Assembly: GCA_022560025.1 (NCBI GenBank) | Contig: JAFISE010000014.1 | Coordinates: forward strand, 186,001 to 250,000 | Length of the DNA: 64,000 nucleotides | Reading direction: 5' to 3' | Origin: Stagonosporopsis chrysanthemi | Taxonomy: Eukaryota > Ascomycota > Dothideomycetes > Pleosporales > Didymellaceae | In this document: in pieces, positions 54,983 to 64,000 of the stretch | Layout of the letters: each line of letters starts with the position of its first letter | How positions within the stretch are numbered: position 1 is the stretch's first letter | The notes under the pieces: generated by a model | The model's database searches: none | What the model was told of the DNA's origin: nothing | The model's input: the letters and a program-made list of their open reading frames with translations, nothing else | Position numbers and translations under genes: made by a program

Positions 54983-56314
54983 ATGTCGAAAGAAGACGAA
55001 GTATCATACATAGACTACGAGGCGTTCCTCGACCCCGAATTCTCGGCCACGTTGTTCGCCAACACGCTTGTGCTGGCAACCAATAACCCGTCGGACACGC
55101 CGCTCGATCTATCAACACCGCTGTCGCGCGTGCTCTTCGACGTACAGGAAGTCGACACGCACATTGACACTCTCACGACCAAATCGGCGCTCCCCCTGCT
55201 CGAGCACACGCGCAGCCATGCCGAGTCCAGCGGGCGCATACTCGCCGAGGTGGAGGGACAGGTCGCAAGCTTGACGGAGAGCTACAAGACGCTGGAGAAG
55301 GAGGTCATTGAGCGCTACGAGGTGGCCGAGCAAGTGCGGCTCACGGCCGAGCGCCTTGTCGAAACAGTCCGACTGGGCAGAGCCGTGACGCGCTGTCTCA
55401 TGCTGGGGCGGCAGCTCGAGGTGCGCATGGCTGAGGTCGGCGGCGTGGGCAGCGCGAAGAAGGAGGATCACAGGGCCATGGTCAGGAGCGCGGACACGAT
55501 ACTGTCTCTGCGCCAGGTCCTCACGAGCACCAAGTCGGGGCAGGAGGGGGAGGGGCTGGATAAGGTCAACGTGGTTAACACGCTGAAGAACGAGCTGGTG
55601 GTGCCTGGGGAGAGGAACATTGCGTCGAGAGCGCAGCAGGTGGTCAAGGAGTTCAGCATGTCGAGTCTGCTGTCTTCTTCAGGACAGACGTCGGCAAGCA
55701 CATTCGCACAGACCGAAGACACGAAGAGCAGGACAACGTCGGCGCTGCAGACGCTCTACCTCCTCTCGCCCACCAACGCAAAGACGACACCCGACACCTT
55801 CGAGCCGACGCTCATGCTCAGCGCGCTACAAGACTATCTCCAAACCAGCCTCAAGAGCTCCCTCGCCTCCCTCGCCCGCGCCCTGACCCAGCTCCCGCTC
55901 CTCGAGCGCACTCTCCTCGAGATCTCGGCGCGCTGCCAGAACATTGTGGCGCTGCAATCGCTCCTCCAGTCCATCCCGGCACCGGCGCACCCGCTCATCA
56001 CGCAGCCCCCCGATTCGGCCCGCAACGACAGCAATTTCCTCGACCCCGTGCTGCACGCGCTCGACACCAGCTCGCTGCCCAGCTACTTCTGGCGCAGCCT
56101 GGCGTCGAGCATGTCGGCGCGCATGCAGGAGATCATGTACAAAGGCGGGGTGTCTGCGCGGACGCTGCGGAGCAACAAGGAGAGGGTGCGCGAGGCGGTG
56201 AGGGAGTGTGTGGATCGGGGGAGCCGGCTGCCGGGGGAGAAGGGGGGCAAGGGCGAGGGGTGGGAGCGCGAGGCTGCGGTGATGGTGGGGAGTGTGGTCG
56301 GGGGGATCAAGTGA
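54983..56314 (+). CDS. COG5: Conserved oligomeric Golgi complex subunit 5
   Basis: Single exon, 443 residues. The N-terminus has the Cog5 head: IDYEAFLDPEFSATLFANTL, ATNNPSDTPLDLSTPLSRVL and FDVQEVDTHIDTL, followed by the helical LAEVEGQVASLTESYKTLEKEV coiled coil and LGRAVTRCLMLGRQLEVRMAE. The C-terminal helices (YLLSPTNAKT, LPSYFWRSLASSMSARMQEIM, GGVSARTLRSNKE) match the fungal proteins. Cog5 is in lobe B of the COG tether, which guides retrograde vesicles within the Golgi. It starts 267 bp after the tiny 77-aa gene on the same strand. The C-terminal end is Gly/Glu-rich. No introns, unlike most neighbours. Confidence 0.92.
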   Translation: MSKEDEVSYIDYEAFLDPEFSATLFANTLVLATNNPSDTPLDLSTPLSRVLFDVQEVDTHIDTLTTKSALPLLEHTRSHAESSGRILAEVEGQVASLTESYKTLEKEVIERYEVAEQVRLTAERLVETVRLGRAVTRCLMLGRQLEVRMAEVGGVGSAKKEDHRAMVRSADTILSLRQVLTSTKSGQEGEGLDKVNVVNTLKNELVVPGERNIASRAQQVVKEFSMSSLLSSSGQTSASTFAQTEDTKSRTTSALQTLYLLSPTNAKTTPDTFEPTLMLSALQDYLQTSLKSSLASLARALTQLPLLERTLLEISARCQNIVALQSLLQSIPAPAHPLITQPPDSARNDSNFLDPVLHALDTSSLPSYFWRSLASSMSARMQEIMYKGGVSARTLRSNKERVREAVRECVDRGSRLPGEKGGKGEGWEREAAVMVGSVVGGIK

Positions 56315-56730
56315 GTCGAGTCGAGTCGATTCGATTTGCTTCGAATCGATTTCAAAGAGAAGCGAGGTGCATGGGAGTTATATGTACATAGGTACATTAT
56401 GCAGTCTCTTCTTCACCAACGTTCGCACATCACCGCACCCCTTCACGGTGGACGCCCCCTCCTCGCCGTCACGTCGCAATCACACATCACTCCACTCCCT
56501 CTGATTCATGGTTCATACAACACACGCTCCACCCAAACTTCGGTACTGTACCTGTATGTACTAGCAGACTCCCGCGCCGGAACCCCACGACCCGCCTGCG
56601 CACGCTGGAGCTCCACATGTTTGATCTGCCCCCCCTGCAATCCAATCCAATTTGTTCGAGCGTTTTGAGGCAGGCGGTCAGGGCGCGAAGAGCATTGGGG
56701 TGGGTGGTGGAGGGGGCGCGACAGGATAGG

Positions 56731-56780
56731 ACAGGACAGGACAGGACAGGACAGGACAGGACAGGACAGGACAGGACAGG
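56731..56780 (+). repeat. (ACAGG)10 pentanucleotide microsatellite
   Basis: Ten perfect copies of ACAGG with one imperfect unit on each side, in the spacer between COG5 and VTS1. Confidence 0.95.
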
Positions 56781-57181
56781 ACAGAACATGCAGCGGTTGG
56801 GTCTTGAGGCTTAGGGGGAGGAGGTGCTGCGGTGGTGAGGGGTGGAGTGGAGTGTGGGTGGTGCTGGAGAGATTCGGGGTTGTATGTCTATTGTTCACTG
56901 TGTGCCATCCCGTCGAATCGCCTTGTGTCATTCATTGTCTTGCCATTGGGAGGAAGTACGCTCGCTGTGGCTGTGGCTGCTGCTGCTGCGCATGCTGCCC
57001 TGCGTCTGACTGGAGCAACAAGGCTGGCGATGAAACGGTAGGCGGCGGCGCTGATTGGCCCGCTGCACACGTCTCGACTACATACGCACCCAGGCCCGCT
57101 CGTTCAGCAGAGCGACTTTCTCGGTCTTCTCCTCTTTCCACCGCGCGCCCGCTGGAGTAGTCTTCCTTGTGAGCAAGCCCG

Positions 57182-57187
<6 letters not shown>

Positions 57188-57212
<25 letters not shown>

Positions 57213-57213
57213 T
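57188..57213 (+). repeat. (CT)13 microsatellite in the VTS1 leader
   Basis: Thirteen perfect CT units, about 330 bp upstream of the VTS1 start codon. Confidence 0.95.
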
Positions 57214-57324
57214 GTCACCACCCCCGCCCGTGGCCCGCCTCTGCGCTTTCCCTTCGTTGTGTCTTGAACTGTTGGCTGTTCTTCGTGTGTGTGTCTGCGT
57301 GTGTGTCCTTGGTGCCTCTTTCGC

Positions 57325-57351
57325 GCCGCCGCCGCCGCCGCCGCCGCCGCC
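57325..57351 (+). repeat. (GCC)9 microsatellite in the VTS1 leader
   Basis: Nine GCC units followed by a C run, about 190 bp upstream of the VTS1 start codon; likely strongly structured in RNA. Confidence 0.93.
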
Positions 57352-57542
57352 CCCCCGCTGCCCGTCGCCCTCGCGCTCCTTTGAGGCCAGCTGGTGCTGC
57401 AGGAGCAGAGCGCGACCGCGAGCGAGCCTAATCCCGCCCGCCTGTGCGTGGCCCTCCCCGTGCCAACATGCCGCTGCCTCGCTGACGGGGCCAGAATACA
57501 GAATCCCGACGACTCCTCCTCCGCCGCCGACGACTCCCCGCC

Positions 57543-59547
57543 ATGTCCGCCAGCCACATGGCCGGCAACAGGAACAGCACGCCCGAGGGCTCGTCCTCGC
57601 TGCGCCCGCCCGTCAACCGTACGTCGCTCGGCGCCGGCCACCACCTGCGCGCCTCGGCCGACATGGGCGGCTTCTCGTCGCCGCTCGCCAACCGTGGCAT
57701 CCGCCCCGCCTCGGAGATCTACTTTGGCCGCCAGAGCACGCAGTCGGGCAACCCCGACGAGATGGAGCGCGCCGCCCAGCAGTGGCTCGCCGACATTGAC
57801 CAGTACGAGAACACGCTCGAGGAAATGGCCACGGCCACGCTCGACCAGGACTTCAAGGACGAGCTCAGCGCCATCGAGCAGTGGTTCCGCGTCCTGAGCG
57901 AGGCCGAGCGCACCGCCGCCCTGTACGCCCTGCTGCAGCAGACCACCCAGGTGCAGATTCGCTTCTTCATCCAGGTCCTGCAGCAGATGTCCAAGAGCCT
58001 GCCCATGTCGGGCGTCCTCTCGCCCGCAAACTTTGGCGACAAGGGTGCGTCTGCCCTCTGCAGCTGCCAGCGCGTCCAGCTGGCAGCGAGCCCCCCCCGC
58101 TGACATGGAGCCCCCCGCTGACCCGCCCCCAGACCCCATGACCCAGAAGCTCAGCGACGCCATGAGCAAGCTCAGCACCGGCGAGAACCGCCACTCGGTC
58201 CTCGGCCGCCCCCCGCCGTCCCCGGGCGCCGGCAAGCGCGCCTCGGGCCTCGACCCCTCCACCATCCACCGCATGTTCCCCGACGCCGCCGCCGCCATTG
58301 CCAAGCAAAAGTCAGAGTTCACCGAGGCCGTCGGCGTTCCCCCGGCCTCCAACCGCAACAGCGCCGTCGTCGGCGACCGCAGCTCCATGCTGGCCCCGAC
58401 CATCTCCGCCCCCGACGAGAACACCAAGGAGAACGCCCCGGCCTCGCCCTGGAACGATGGACAGTCGACCCAGCGCCCCAAGTCGTCGGGCCAGCAGCAG
58501 GCCCAGCCGCAGCCCGCCATGGGCCAGTTCACCGCGCCGCCTCCGTCTGCTGGTCTCCGCTCCCCGCGCCTGCCCCTCCAGCAGGACGGCAGCAACGTGC
58601 AGACCACGACCCTCAGCGCCCTCGAGGCCAACTCCAACATGCCTCTGCTGTCCCCTGCTTACCCTGGTGGAAGCTGGGCCTCGCAGCTGAGCACGCCCAT
58701 GGTTGCCAACTTTGGTCAGCAGGCCAACCAGGCTGACATGGTCGCCAACGCCACGGCCATGAAGCTCGCCGCTCTTTCTACCGTCAACAACCGCATTCAG
58801 CTAGACGATGTCCGCAAGTACCGCCGCGCCCGCTCGTCTGACGGCCACGGAGCCGGAATCGGTCCCATGTCACCGGGTTTCCCTCCCATGGGCAACAACA
58901 TCCTCATGACAAACGAGCTGGGCCAGGTGCTGACGCCCCAGCAGGCTGCCGCCCTCCAGGCCCAGCAGCTCGCCGCCATGAACGGGCGCCGCTCTCGCCC
59001 TTCCTCCCCCGGCATCGCCATGCAGGGCGGCATGGGCGGGATCGGCAACTACACCTCGCCGCAGGCCAACGGCTTCCTTGCCGCCGACTACTCCAACCAG
59101 GGCCTGATGAACAACGGCATGGGCGCGCTGAACCTCAGCCAGTTCGGCCTCGGCGGCGGCTTCGACCCGCACAACAGCGGCTTCCTGGGCGACGAAATCA
59201 ACCGCGGCCGCTCGCCGCGCGGCCGCCGCGGCAGCTCAAAGCCCCCAGAGGACCCCACCGACCCCTCGCTCCTGCAGGACATCCCCAACTGGCTGCGCAG
59301 CCTGCGTCTGCACAAGTACACGGACAACCTCAAGGACCTCAAGTGGCAGGAGCTGGTCGAGCTCGACGACGCCGGCCTCGAGGCCCGCGGCGTCAATGCC
59401 CTCGGCGCCCGTAGGAAGATGCTGAAGGTGCGTCTTCTATTTTTTCTTCCTCGCCTGACAAAATCTCACAACAGACGCGCAATGCTGACACAAGTCCAGG
59501 TCTTTGAACAGGTTCAAGACGCCAAGAAAGACGGGAAGCTGCAGTAG
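57543..59547 (+). CDS. VTS1: SAM-domain RNA-binding protein Vts1 (Smaug family)
   Basis: Exons 57543-58044, 58133-59427 and 59500-59547, introns of 88 and 72 nt, 614 residues. The N-terminal conserved module (EMERAAQQWLADIDQYENTL, LSAIEQWFRVLSEAERTAAL, QIRFFIQVLQQMS) is the fungal Vts1 head. A long Pro/Gln/Ser/Ala-rich middle follows with RSSDG and RSRPSSPG elements. The C-terminal SAM domain (DIPNWLRSLRLHKYTDNLKD, KWQELVELDDAGLEARGVNA, LGARRKMLK) binds the CNGG hairpin loop; residues such as the KYTDNLKD and GAxRKMLK basic patch are present. Exon 3 completes the last helix (VFEQVQDAKK). Vts1 brings mRNAs with Smaug recognition hairpins to Ccr4-Not for deadenylation. The 72-nt last intron is in-frame and stopless (see findings). 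Confidence 0.95.
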
Positions 59548-59662
59548 TAGCCGCGCCGCGCCGTCCGCACATGTGCAGTGCAGTAGTGCAGGGCCCTGCG
59601 ACGCCACCACAAATCCCCCTTCCCCCCTTCCCCCCCACCTCTTTTACATAGAATCCCCACAA

Positions 59663-59684
59663 ACACACACACACACACACACAC
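59663..59684 (+). repeat. (AC)11 microsatellite
   Basis: Eleven perfect AC units, about 115 bp after the VTS1 stop. Confidence 0.93.
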
Positions 59685-59750
59685 TCACGATGCACCCCAC
59701 CCCACCCCCCTTTTGAGAGCCAGCTGGCCACGGACACCATGGCTTGGCTT

Positions 59751-59775
59751 GGCATGGCATGGCATGGCATGGCAT
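59751..59775 (+). repeat. (GGCAT)5 pentanucleotide repeat
   Basis: Five perfect GGCAT units preceded by two GGCTT units at 59741-59750, in the VTS1 3' spacer. Confidence 0.93.
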
Positions 59776-60327
59776 TGTTCCGGATCCGTAAGATCTGGTC
59801 TGACCACCACCACCACCACCATCACCCTACGAATATGAATATGATGTGTTATATGCATGTATGCATTGTATTGCATTGTCTTGCATTTACCATGTTCAAA
59901 AACTTCATTCCTCGTCTCAATAGTCTTGTCTTTCTACTTCACCTTCTTCTTCTTTTCCTTTTCCTTTGGTGTACAGGTAGGGTAGGGTAGGATAGATACG
60001 TACCACGGTATTCGCATGTAATGGATATATTTCTCTCCTGTGGGCCTGGAGAGCCTCGTGCTGTCTGCATGCAATGACGTCTCCCCCGCACCCCGGTCAG
60101 GTGAAACACAACTTCACCACACCTGCCACAGTACGCTCCTCAACGCCCCAACATGGCTACCTCATCATGCACTCACTCCTCCACATCACAACACATCACC
60201 AGCACGGCTGCATGACACAAGACTAGATATCATAATTGTATTCATAGTTTCATGCCAAAAGGCTACAAATTATCCTGGTGCTTTGCAAAGCACCTCATGT
60301 TGGTGCTTGGAGCATACGAGCTTAAGG

Positions 60328-60639
60328 CTAGTGCCAGTAGCCCTCCTCCCAGCTGATGTAGAAGTCCTCGTCGGGACCTCCCACCCCGTGGTGCATGGGC
60401 ACCGACAATTTCTGGCCGGGCCCGAGCACCACCGGGGTGTTGGGCAACCCAACGAATGGACGGCACATGGGCCAGGCCTTGCGCTGAGGTAGATAATGAA
60501 GAAAGACGCTAGAGAAGCAAACCTCGATGCGGAACTTGACCGACTTGTAGTGGGCGTAGCCCGGGTGCTGCTGATAAGTGCCGTCAATGATCGCCTGCAT
60601 GTAGCTGCCGGGGTTGCCGGTGTCTCCGTTGGTAGCCAT
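60328..60639 (-). CDS. Small hypothetical protein (103 aa, or 90 aa if a 39-nt segment is spliced)
   Basis: Starts MATNGDTGNPGSYMQAIIDG and continues QQHPGYAHYKSVKFRIE; ends RPFVGLPNTPVVLGPGQK, VPMHHGVGGPDEDFYISWEE and GYWH. The sequence looks well folded and aromatic-rich at its end, but I do not recognise the family. A 39-nt segment (60484-60522) between FRIE and RKAW has GT-AG ends and no stop; it encodes a hydrophobic patch (VCFSSVFLHYLPQ) that fits poorly, so it may be an unusually short intron, below the 45-nt minimum elsewhere in this window. The start codon is only 16 nt after the stop of the large gene on the same strand, so its leader must overlap that gene's coding sequence or the two share a transcript. 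Confidence 0.6.
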   Translation of the reverse strand: MATNGDTGNPGSYMQAIIDGTYQQHPGYAHYKSVKFRIEVCFSSVFLHYLPQRKAWPMCRPFVGLPNTPVVLGPGQKLSVPMHHGVGGPDEDFYISWEEGYWH

Positions 60640-60655
60640 GATGTTCAGCGCAAAG

Positions 60656-63600
60656 TTATTTCGTAGGAGTGTTACGAGAAAAGCTTCGAATGAGAGTCTC
60701 GCCCTTGTGCCACCAGCGCTTGAGGTGGTTGAGAAGACGATGACGGTGGTAGTGGACACTGGTCATGCCCTGTGCGTCGCGGAACGTATGGCGGTTAGAG
60801 GAGAAGACTCTTGCTTCACTTTCTGAGTCTTGTAAGGTTGCAGGGACAGGCAGACGAGCGGACCCGGGTGAGGTGAGCTCGAGAGGATTGGTCGACGTGT
60901 TGAATATTCTGGTCGTGGCCCGAGTGCTGTGCTCGAGCGTGGGGTTGCGAGTCGATGAAAAGCGTTTCTTCAGACTGAACTTGCCTTTACGCGTGACTCG
61001 AAGCTCTGTATCGTCGTCGGACGTGTCAGAAGCTGAGAAGTCGTCTCGAAAGATTGCAGTGGGTGGTGTCAGGGCTGAGGTGGGGTAACGTTCACCAGCT
61101 TCGTGAGCCTGGTCGTTGTTGCGCCCAAACTGACTGAAACGATGCAGCTGGCGAGCACGAGCACTCGAGTCTGAGTGGGTACCGAAAGGCGAGCCAACGG
61201 GAGTAGTGAATGTGCTTACAGTGGACGTGTCAGAGAGGTTGTTGCGAAGGTGTGACTGGCCAGGGCGTGGTGAGTGCTTGGCCGCCTGAGGTAGAGGTAG
61301 CGAGATGTCAACAGAGGGGACTCTTGTTGTCGCCCAAGGGTAGTTCTTGTCCAAATTCCAAGGACGAGTATCGGTCTTCGTTGGGGTCGACGTAAGAGAT
61401 CTCAGTGATCTCGTGGTCAGACCCGACTCGACTGAAGCTCGTAGAGTGTGTTCGCCAAAAGTGACAGCGCGCGGTCGAAGTAAAGTGGGTGAGGGAGGTG
61501 AGAGGCTGGCGAGCGGTGTTTTGGGGCGCGTCGAGCTGTTTGTCTCACTAGCGCGAGATTCACACTGTGCACGCCCAGCACCCCTATCACCCTGGGTAAC
61601 TGCAACATCGTCTTCCTTCTCCTTGCTTGTGAGCTCCTCGTACAGTGCGTCTTCAATGACGACCATGTTCGGCGAGCCAGGCACTGGCCGCAGCCGGGCA
61701 GATGAGCGCTTCTGCGCAGGGCCACCAACCTCCTGGATGTTCTCCATAGCATGCTCCATAATCATCTCCTCGGCGGCGAATGGACCCTGATCTCCAATGT
61801 GATAATACTCTCTCAGTGACGGCAGCATTTCAGAAAGACGTTCTGTGAGCCCATTGACCGAAGGCACCGTAACTTGCTCGATCTCCGCCATGCGCTGCAT
61901 GAGCATAGGGCCGGTTACGTCCGCACGTGCCATGCCCTGGGGCGTATTGAGCTGATCCAGCCTGTCACAGAAACTGCGGTACTTCCTGCGCATCTCGCCT
62001 GCTGATACCGGCCGCTGCGGCGTGTCGCCATGGAGCTCGGGCAGCTCCACCTGGACGGGATCCAACGAACGCGAGCTGCGAAGGCGCACTACCTCGTCAA
62101 CCTTTTCGAACAAGTCCATACGGCTGAAACGCATCGACGGTAACTCATGTGCCTTGCTCAACTCGCTACCGAGAGCGCTCTTTCGGTGCGAGCCCATCGA
62201 TGATCTCCTCGAGAAAAGAGCTACATCATCCACCGAAGCCCGCACTCCACCTGGTACCCCGAAAGGGAATCGAAAGTTGGAGTTCTTCAGATTGCTAGCA
62301 CTCGTGTTGAGACTGGAATCCTCGTGCGACTCTTCTTTGAGATCTGGAAGATAATGAAGCCCGGCCGCGTACCTATACTGTGACAGCCTCAGATCGGTGG
62401 TGGTGTCCTCACCCGGAGGTGGCAACGGCAGATGTGGCTCGCTGATGCTCGCGGCCGGATTGTTGAGATTGAGAGACCTGCGGCCGTGCCATGCAAGGTG
62501 TGTTGTCGTCTGGCTATCTCGACGGTTGTCCTCAGATCCGGGAACCCCGGCGGGCAAGAGTTGCGCGCGCGTCACAGCAGAACTCTCTTTTGAGACGCTT
62601 ACGGACGATGGGCCGCCAGCAACTGGTTCGGGGCTGCTCAGGGAAGGCCGATGTAGGGGAGGGGTGGCACTGGCATTGTGCACTTGTGGCTGACCGTGTC
62701 CTTTGATGGCGACTGGCTTCCTCAGGATGGTGGTTTCCTTGAACAATGCCTTCTGTGGAGTCGTAATGATGTCACCGAGGGAGTGATGCGACGAGGCTAC
62801 ACCATCTGAGGGGCGAGCCTCTTGCAGGGTCTCACGAGAGGCGTTGCTGGTCTTCGTCCAGTCTGCATCCTTGGTAGCTTTCTTGGTCCAACGCTTGAAC
62901 AGCATCCAAGAAGCCACTCCCATCGAGCGTTGAGCCTCCTTAGAAGCGCTCGACTCACGGACCGGTACTGGAGGCGGCTGATGAGGACCACTAAGAGTGG
63001 ACGATGACCCCGAGATTGAGACCGAACCTTGATTCATGCTTGGTTTGGAGCCTGCACGAAGCTTCATCAGTGGGAAACTTGATTCACGGGTAAGGACACA
63101 CGGCTTCCGGAGTACAGCTGGCACTGGAGTCGAAAGGGGTGCACTAGATGTGGGCCTCGGGGTAGGCATTTCCGCAGGGATAATGGGCAACGCCTTCGTC
63201 ACCGGAACCGATACAGATCGTCCAGGCGTTTCTGTACCTTGAGCGGTCTTGAAAGAGTGGGCGTCGATCTCCTTGATCGAAGGCTCCTTCTCCGCCCCTG
63301 CATCTAGTAAGGATTTGTAAGACTTCGCATCGTCGTCCTCACGCGGCTCATCTTCCGAATACTCAGACTCCAGGACATCTGTGGCAGACTTGAAGGACTG
63401 AGGATCTGACGACTTCTGAGCATGACTGCTTCTGCTTTCAACGACGCGTTCCTTGCTGGCTTCGGTATTGGTGCCGACACTGGCTTCCTCCTCTTCCTCT
63501 TTCGCAACGCTTTCGTCTCCCTGCCTGGAATCGGTGTGCTGGTAGCCAGCCAGAAGATCAGAAATGTCAATCTCAGTGCTGGGACCGGTATCTGGGGCCA

Positions 63601-64000
63601 ATGGCGGATCTCGTTCAGGCATAGGCGGTGCATCAGAACCCACCTGAGCTCCAGTGACGATTGGGATCGAGTATCTTACAGCAAAGTCCAGCGTTGAAGA
63701 GTTGACAACGCTAGAGTCAGCTTGAGACAAGATGCTGAAGCGATTGTCCACAACATCATTATGTAGAGGAGCTATTGCCTGGACATGGGCCTGCTCGGCA
63801 TCCATATCATGATGCTGTGGGTATTCGCCGCTGCCTTCGGTGCTGGCGGCATCTCCAGTATCGTTAACGTCTTCAGTCGTTGAGGCAGGGCCCAGAGCCT
63901 CCAGAATCATGTCCCTGGTGATGCGCCGGGCGACAGGAGAGGCAGGAAGTTCTACAATGCCAGGAACAGCAGTATTTGAGGGTTGTATCGGGCCGGCGTC
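60656..64000 (-). CDS. Large Ser-rich disordered fungal protein, C-terminal part (runs off right edge)
   Basis: The frame is open from 64000 to TAA at 60656 (over 1114 residues, start outside). The edge-proximal piece ELPASPVARRITRDMILEAL is clearly coding, so the ATG at 63910 is internal. The protein is rich in Ser, Thr, Pro, Glu and Asp, with blocks that look ordered: ASWMLFKRWTKKA, LSQYRYAAGLHYLPDLKEES, ELHGDTPQRPVSAGEMRRKY-RSFCDRLDQLN, and SVNGLTERLSEMLPSLREYYHIGDQ. It ends in a basic amphipathic segment (HYHRHRLLNHLKRWWHKGE). The layout recalls uncharacterised Pezizomycotina proteins of 1200-2000 residues; phosphorylation-rich cytoskeletal or polarity scaffolds look similar, but no function is claimed. 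No intron in 3.3 kb. Confidence 0.8.
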   Translation of the reverse strand, partial: DAGPIQPSNTAVPGIVELPASPVARRITRDMILEALGPASTTEDVNDTGDAASTEGSGEYPQHHDMDAEQAHVQAIAPLHNDVVDNRFSILSQADSSVVNSSTLDFAVRYSIPIVTGAQVGSDAPPMPERDPPLAPDTGPSTEIDISDLLAGYQHTDSRQGDESVAKEEEEEASVGTNTEASKERVVESRSSHAQKSSDPQSFKSATDVLESEYSEDEPREDDDAKSYKSLLDAGAEKEPSIKEIDAHSFKTAQGTETPGRSVSVPVTKALPIIPAEMPTPRPTSSAPLSTPVPAVLRKPCVLTRESSFPLMKLRAGSKPSMNQGSVSISGSSSTLSGPHQPPPVPVRESSASKEAQRSMGVASWMLFKRWTKKATKDADWTKTSNASRETLQEARPSDGVASSHHSLGDIITTPQKALFKETTILRKPVAIKGHGQPQVHNASATPPLHRPSLSSPEPVAGGPSSVSVSKESSAVTRAQLLPAGVPGSEDNRRDSQTTTHLAWHGRRSLNLNNPAASISEPHLPLPPPGEDTTTDLRLSQYRYAAGLHYLPDLKEESHEDSSLNTSASNLKNSNFRFPFGVPGGVRASVDDVALFSRRSSMGSHRKSALGSELSKAHELPSMRFSRMDLFEKVDEVVRLRSSRSLDPVQVELPELHGDTPQRPVSAGEMRRKYRSFCDRLDQLNTPQGMARADVTGPMLMQRMAEIEQVTVPSVNGLTERLSEMLPSLREYYHIGDQGPFAAEEMIMEHAMENIQEVGGPAQKRSSARLRPVPGSPNMVVIEDALYEELTSKEKEDDVAVTQGDRGAGRAQCESRASETNSSTRPKTPLASLSPPSPTLLRPRAVTFGEHTLRASVESGLTTRSLRSLTSTPTKTDTRPWNLDKNYPWATTRVPSVDISLPLPQAAKHSPRPGQSHLRNNLSDTSTVSTFTTPVGSPFGTHSDSSARARQLHRFSQFGRNNDQAHEAGERYPTSALTPPTAIFRDDFSASDTSDDDTELRVTRKGKFSLKKRFSSTRNPTLEHSTRATTRIFNTSTNPLELTSPGSARLPVPATLQDSESEARVFSSNRHTFRDAQGMTSVHYHRHRLLNHLKRWWHKGETLIRSFSRNTPTK

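Larger units (their letters stand above)
56315..57542. other. COG5 3' region and long repeat-rich leader of VTS1
   Basis: 1.2 kb with no gene. It holds a pentanucleotide repeat (56731-56780), a CT repeat (57188-57213), GT-rich stretches near 57285-57306 and a GCC repeat (57325-57351). The last 350 bp are pyrimidine-rich and probably transcribed as the VTS1 5' leader. Open frames on the minus strand here and over the VTS1 body come from high GC content. Confidence 0.5.
59548..60327. other. Spacer with microsatellites between convergent genes
   Basis: 780 bp: 3' regions of VTS1 and the small minus-strand ORF. It holds an AC repeat, a GGCAT repeat, an ACC-rich run near 59808-59826, T/C-rich tracts and a GTAGGG triplet repeat near 59976-59992. 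No gene. Confidence 0.5.

Noticed and set aside
57078..58640. 520-codon minus-strand frame antisense to VTS1
   Set aside because: Shadow of a GC-rich gene; the plus strand encodes a complete Vts1 with SAM domain and splice sites.
59976..59996. GTAGGG repeats as interstitial telomere sequence
   Set aside because: Only two or three imperfect units and not the fungal TTAGGG; more likely simple sequence.
60620..60680. The small ORF at 60.3-60.6 kb as a last exon of the large gene
   Set aside because: A GTAACA donor and a CGGCAG acceptor exist, but joining them puts the small ORF out of frame.

Overview
This is nuclear DNA of a filamentous ascomycete (Pezizomycotina). The genes carry mostly 45-75 nt introns with GTRNGY donors and CTRAY-type branch points. 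The gene set is typically fungal (CWH43, UTP6, DopA/DOP1, ER mannosidase MNS1, VTS1, a secreted cupin, BTB proteins, an APH-family kinase, a DUF7580 protein). Protein composition and gene content suggest Dothideomycetes; that placement is inference. Most coding sequences were rebuilt by joining open frames across canonical splice sites with phase checks.

Layout. 1-8.8 kb is dense housekeeping: CWH43 (5' part, leaving the left edge), UTP6, a mitochondrial ICT1-type release factor, a Nab3-like RNA-binding protein and a LETM1-domain protein. 8.8-28 kb is gene-poor and accessory: a small Cys protein, a BTB protein with a frameshifted BTB relic beside it, a secreted bicupin, a three-finger C2H2 factor, a conserved secreted fungal protein with a His/Pro-rich insert, and several weak spliced candidates that match nothing I recognise. 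28-60 kb is again dense: a PY-motif membrane protein divergent from DOP1, a disordered protein, a degenerate APH-like kinase, TAN1, RPS20, a CUE3/ASCC2 protein, a DUF7580 protein, a helical protein, VPS71, an acyl-protein thioesterase, MNS1, a tiny disordered protein, COG5 and VTS1. 60-64 kb holds a small ORF followed closely by a very large Ser-rich gene that leaves the right edge.

Functional themes: RNA biology and translation (UTP6, Nab3, VTS1, TAN1, RPS20, ICT1, CUE3) and Golgi/ER/membrane traffic (DOP1, COG5, MNS1, CWH43, APT1). There is no sign of a biosynthetic cluster, no intact transposon, no rRNA or tRNA gene that I could find, and no CRISPR. The most novel material is the set of hidden spliced genes in 13.9-24 kb, the in-frame stopless introns in NAB3 and VTS1, the kinase with a lost metal-binding Asp, and the near-abutting gene pair at 60.6 kb.
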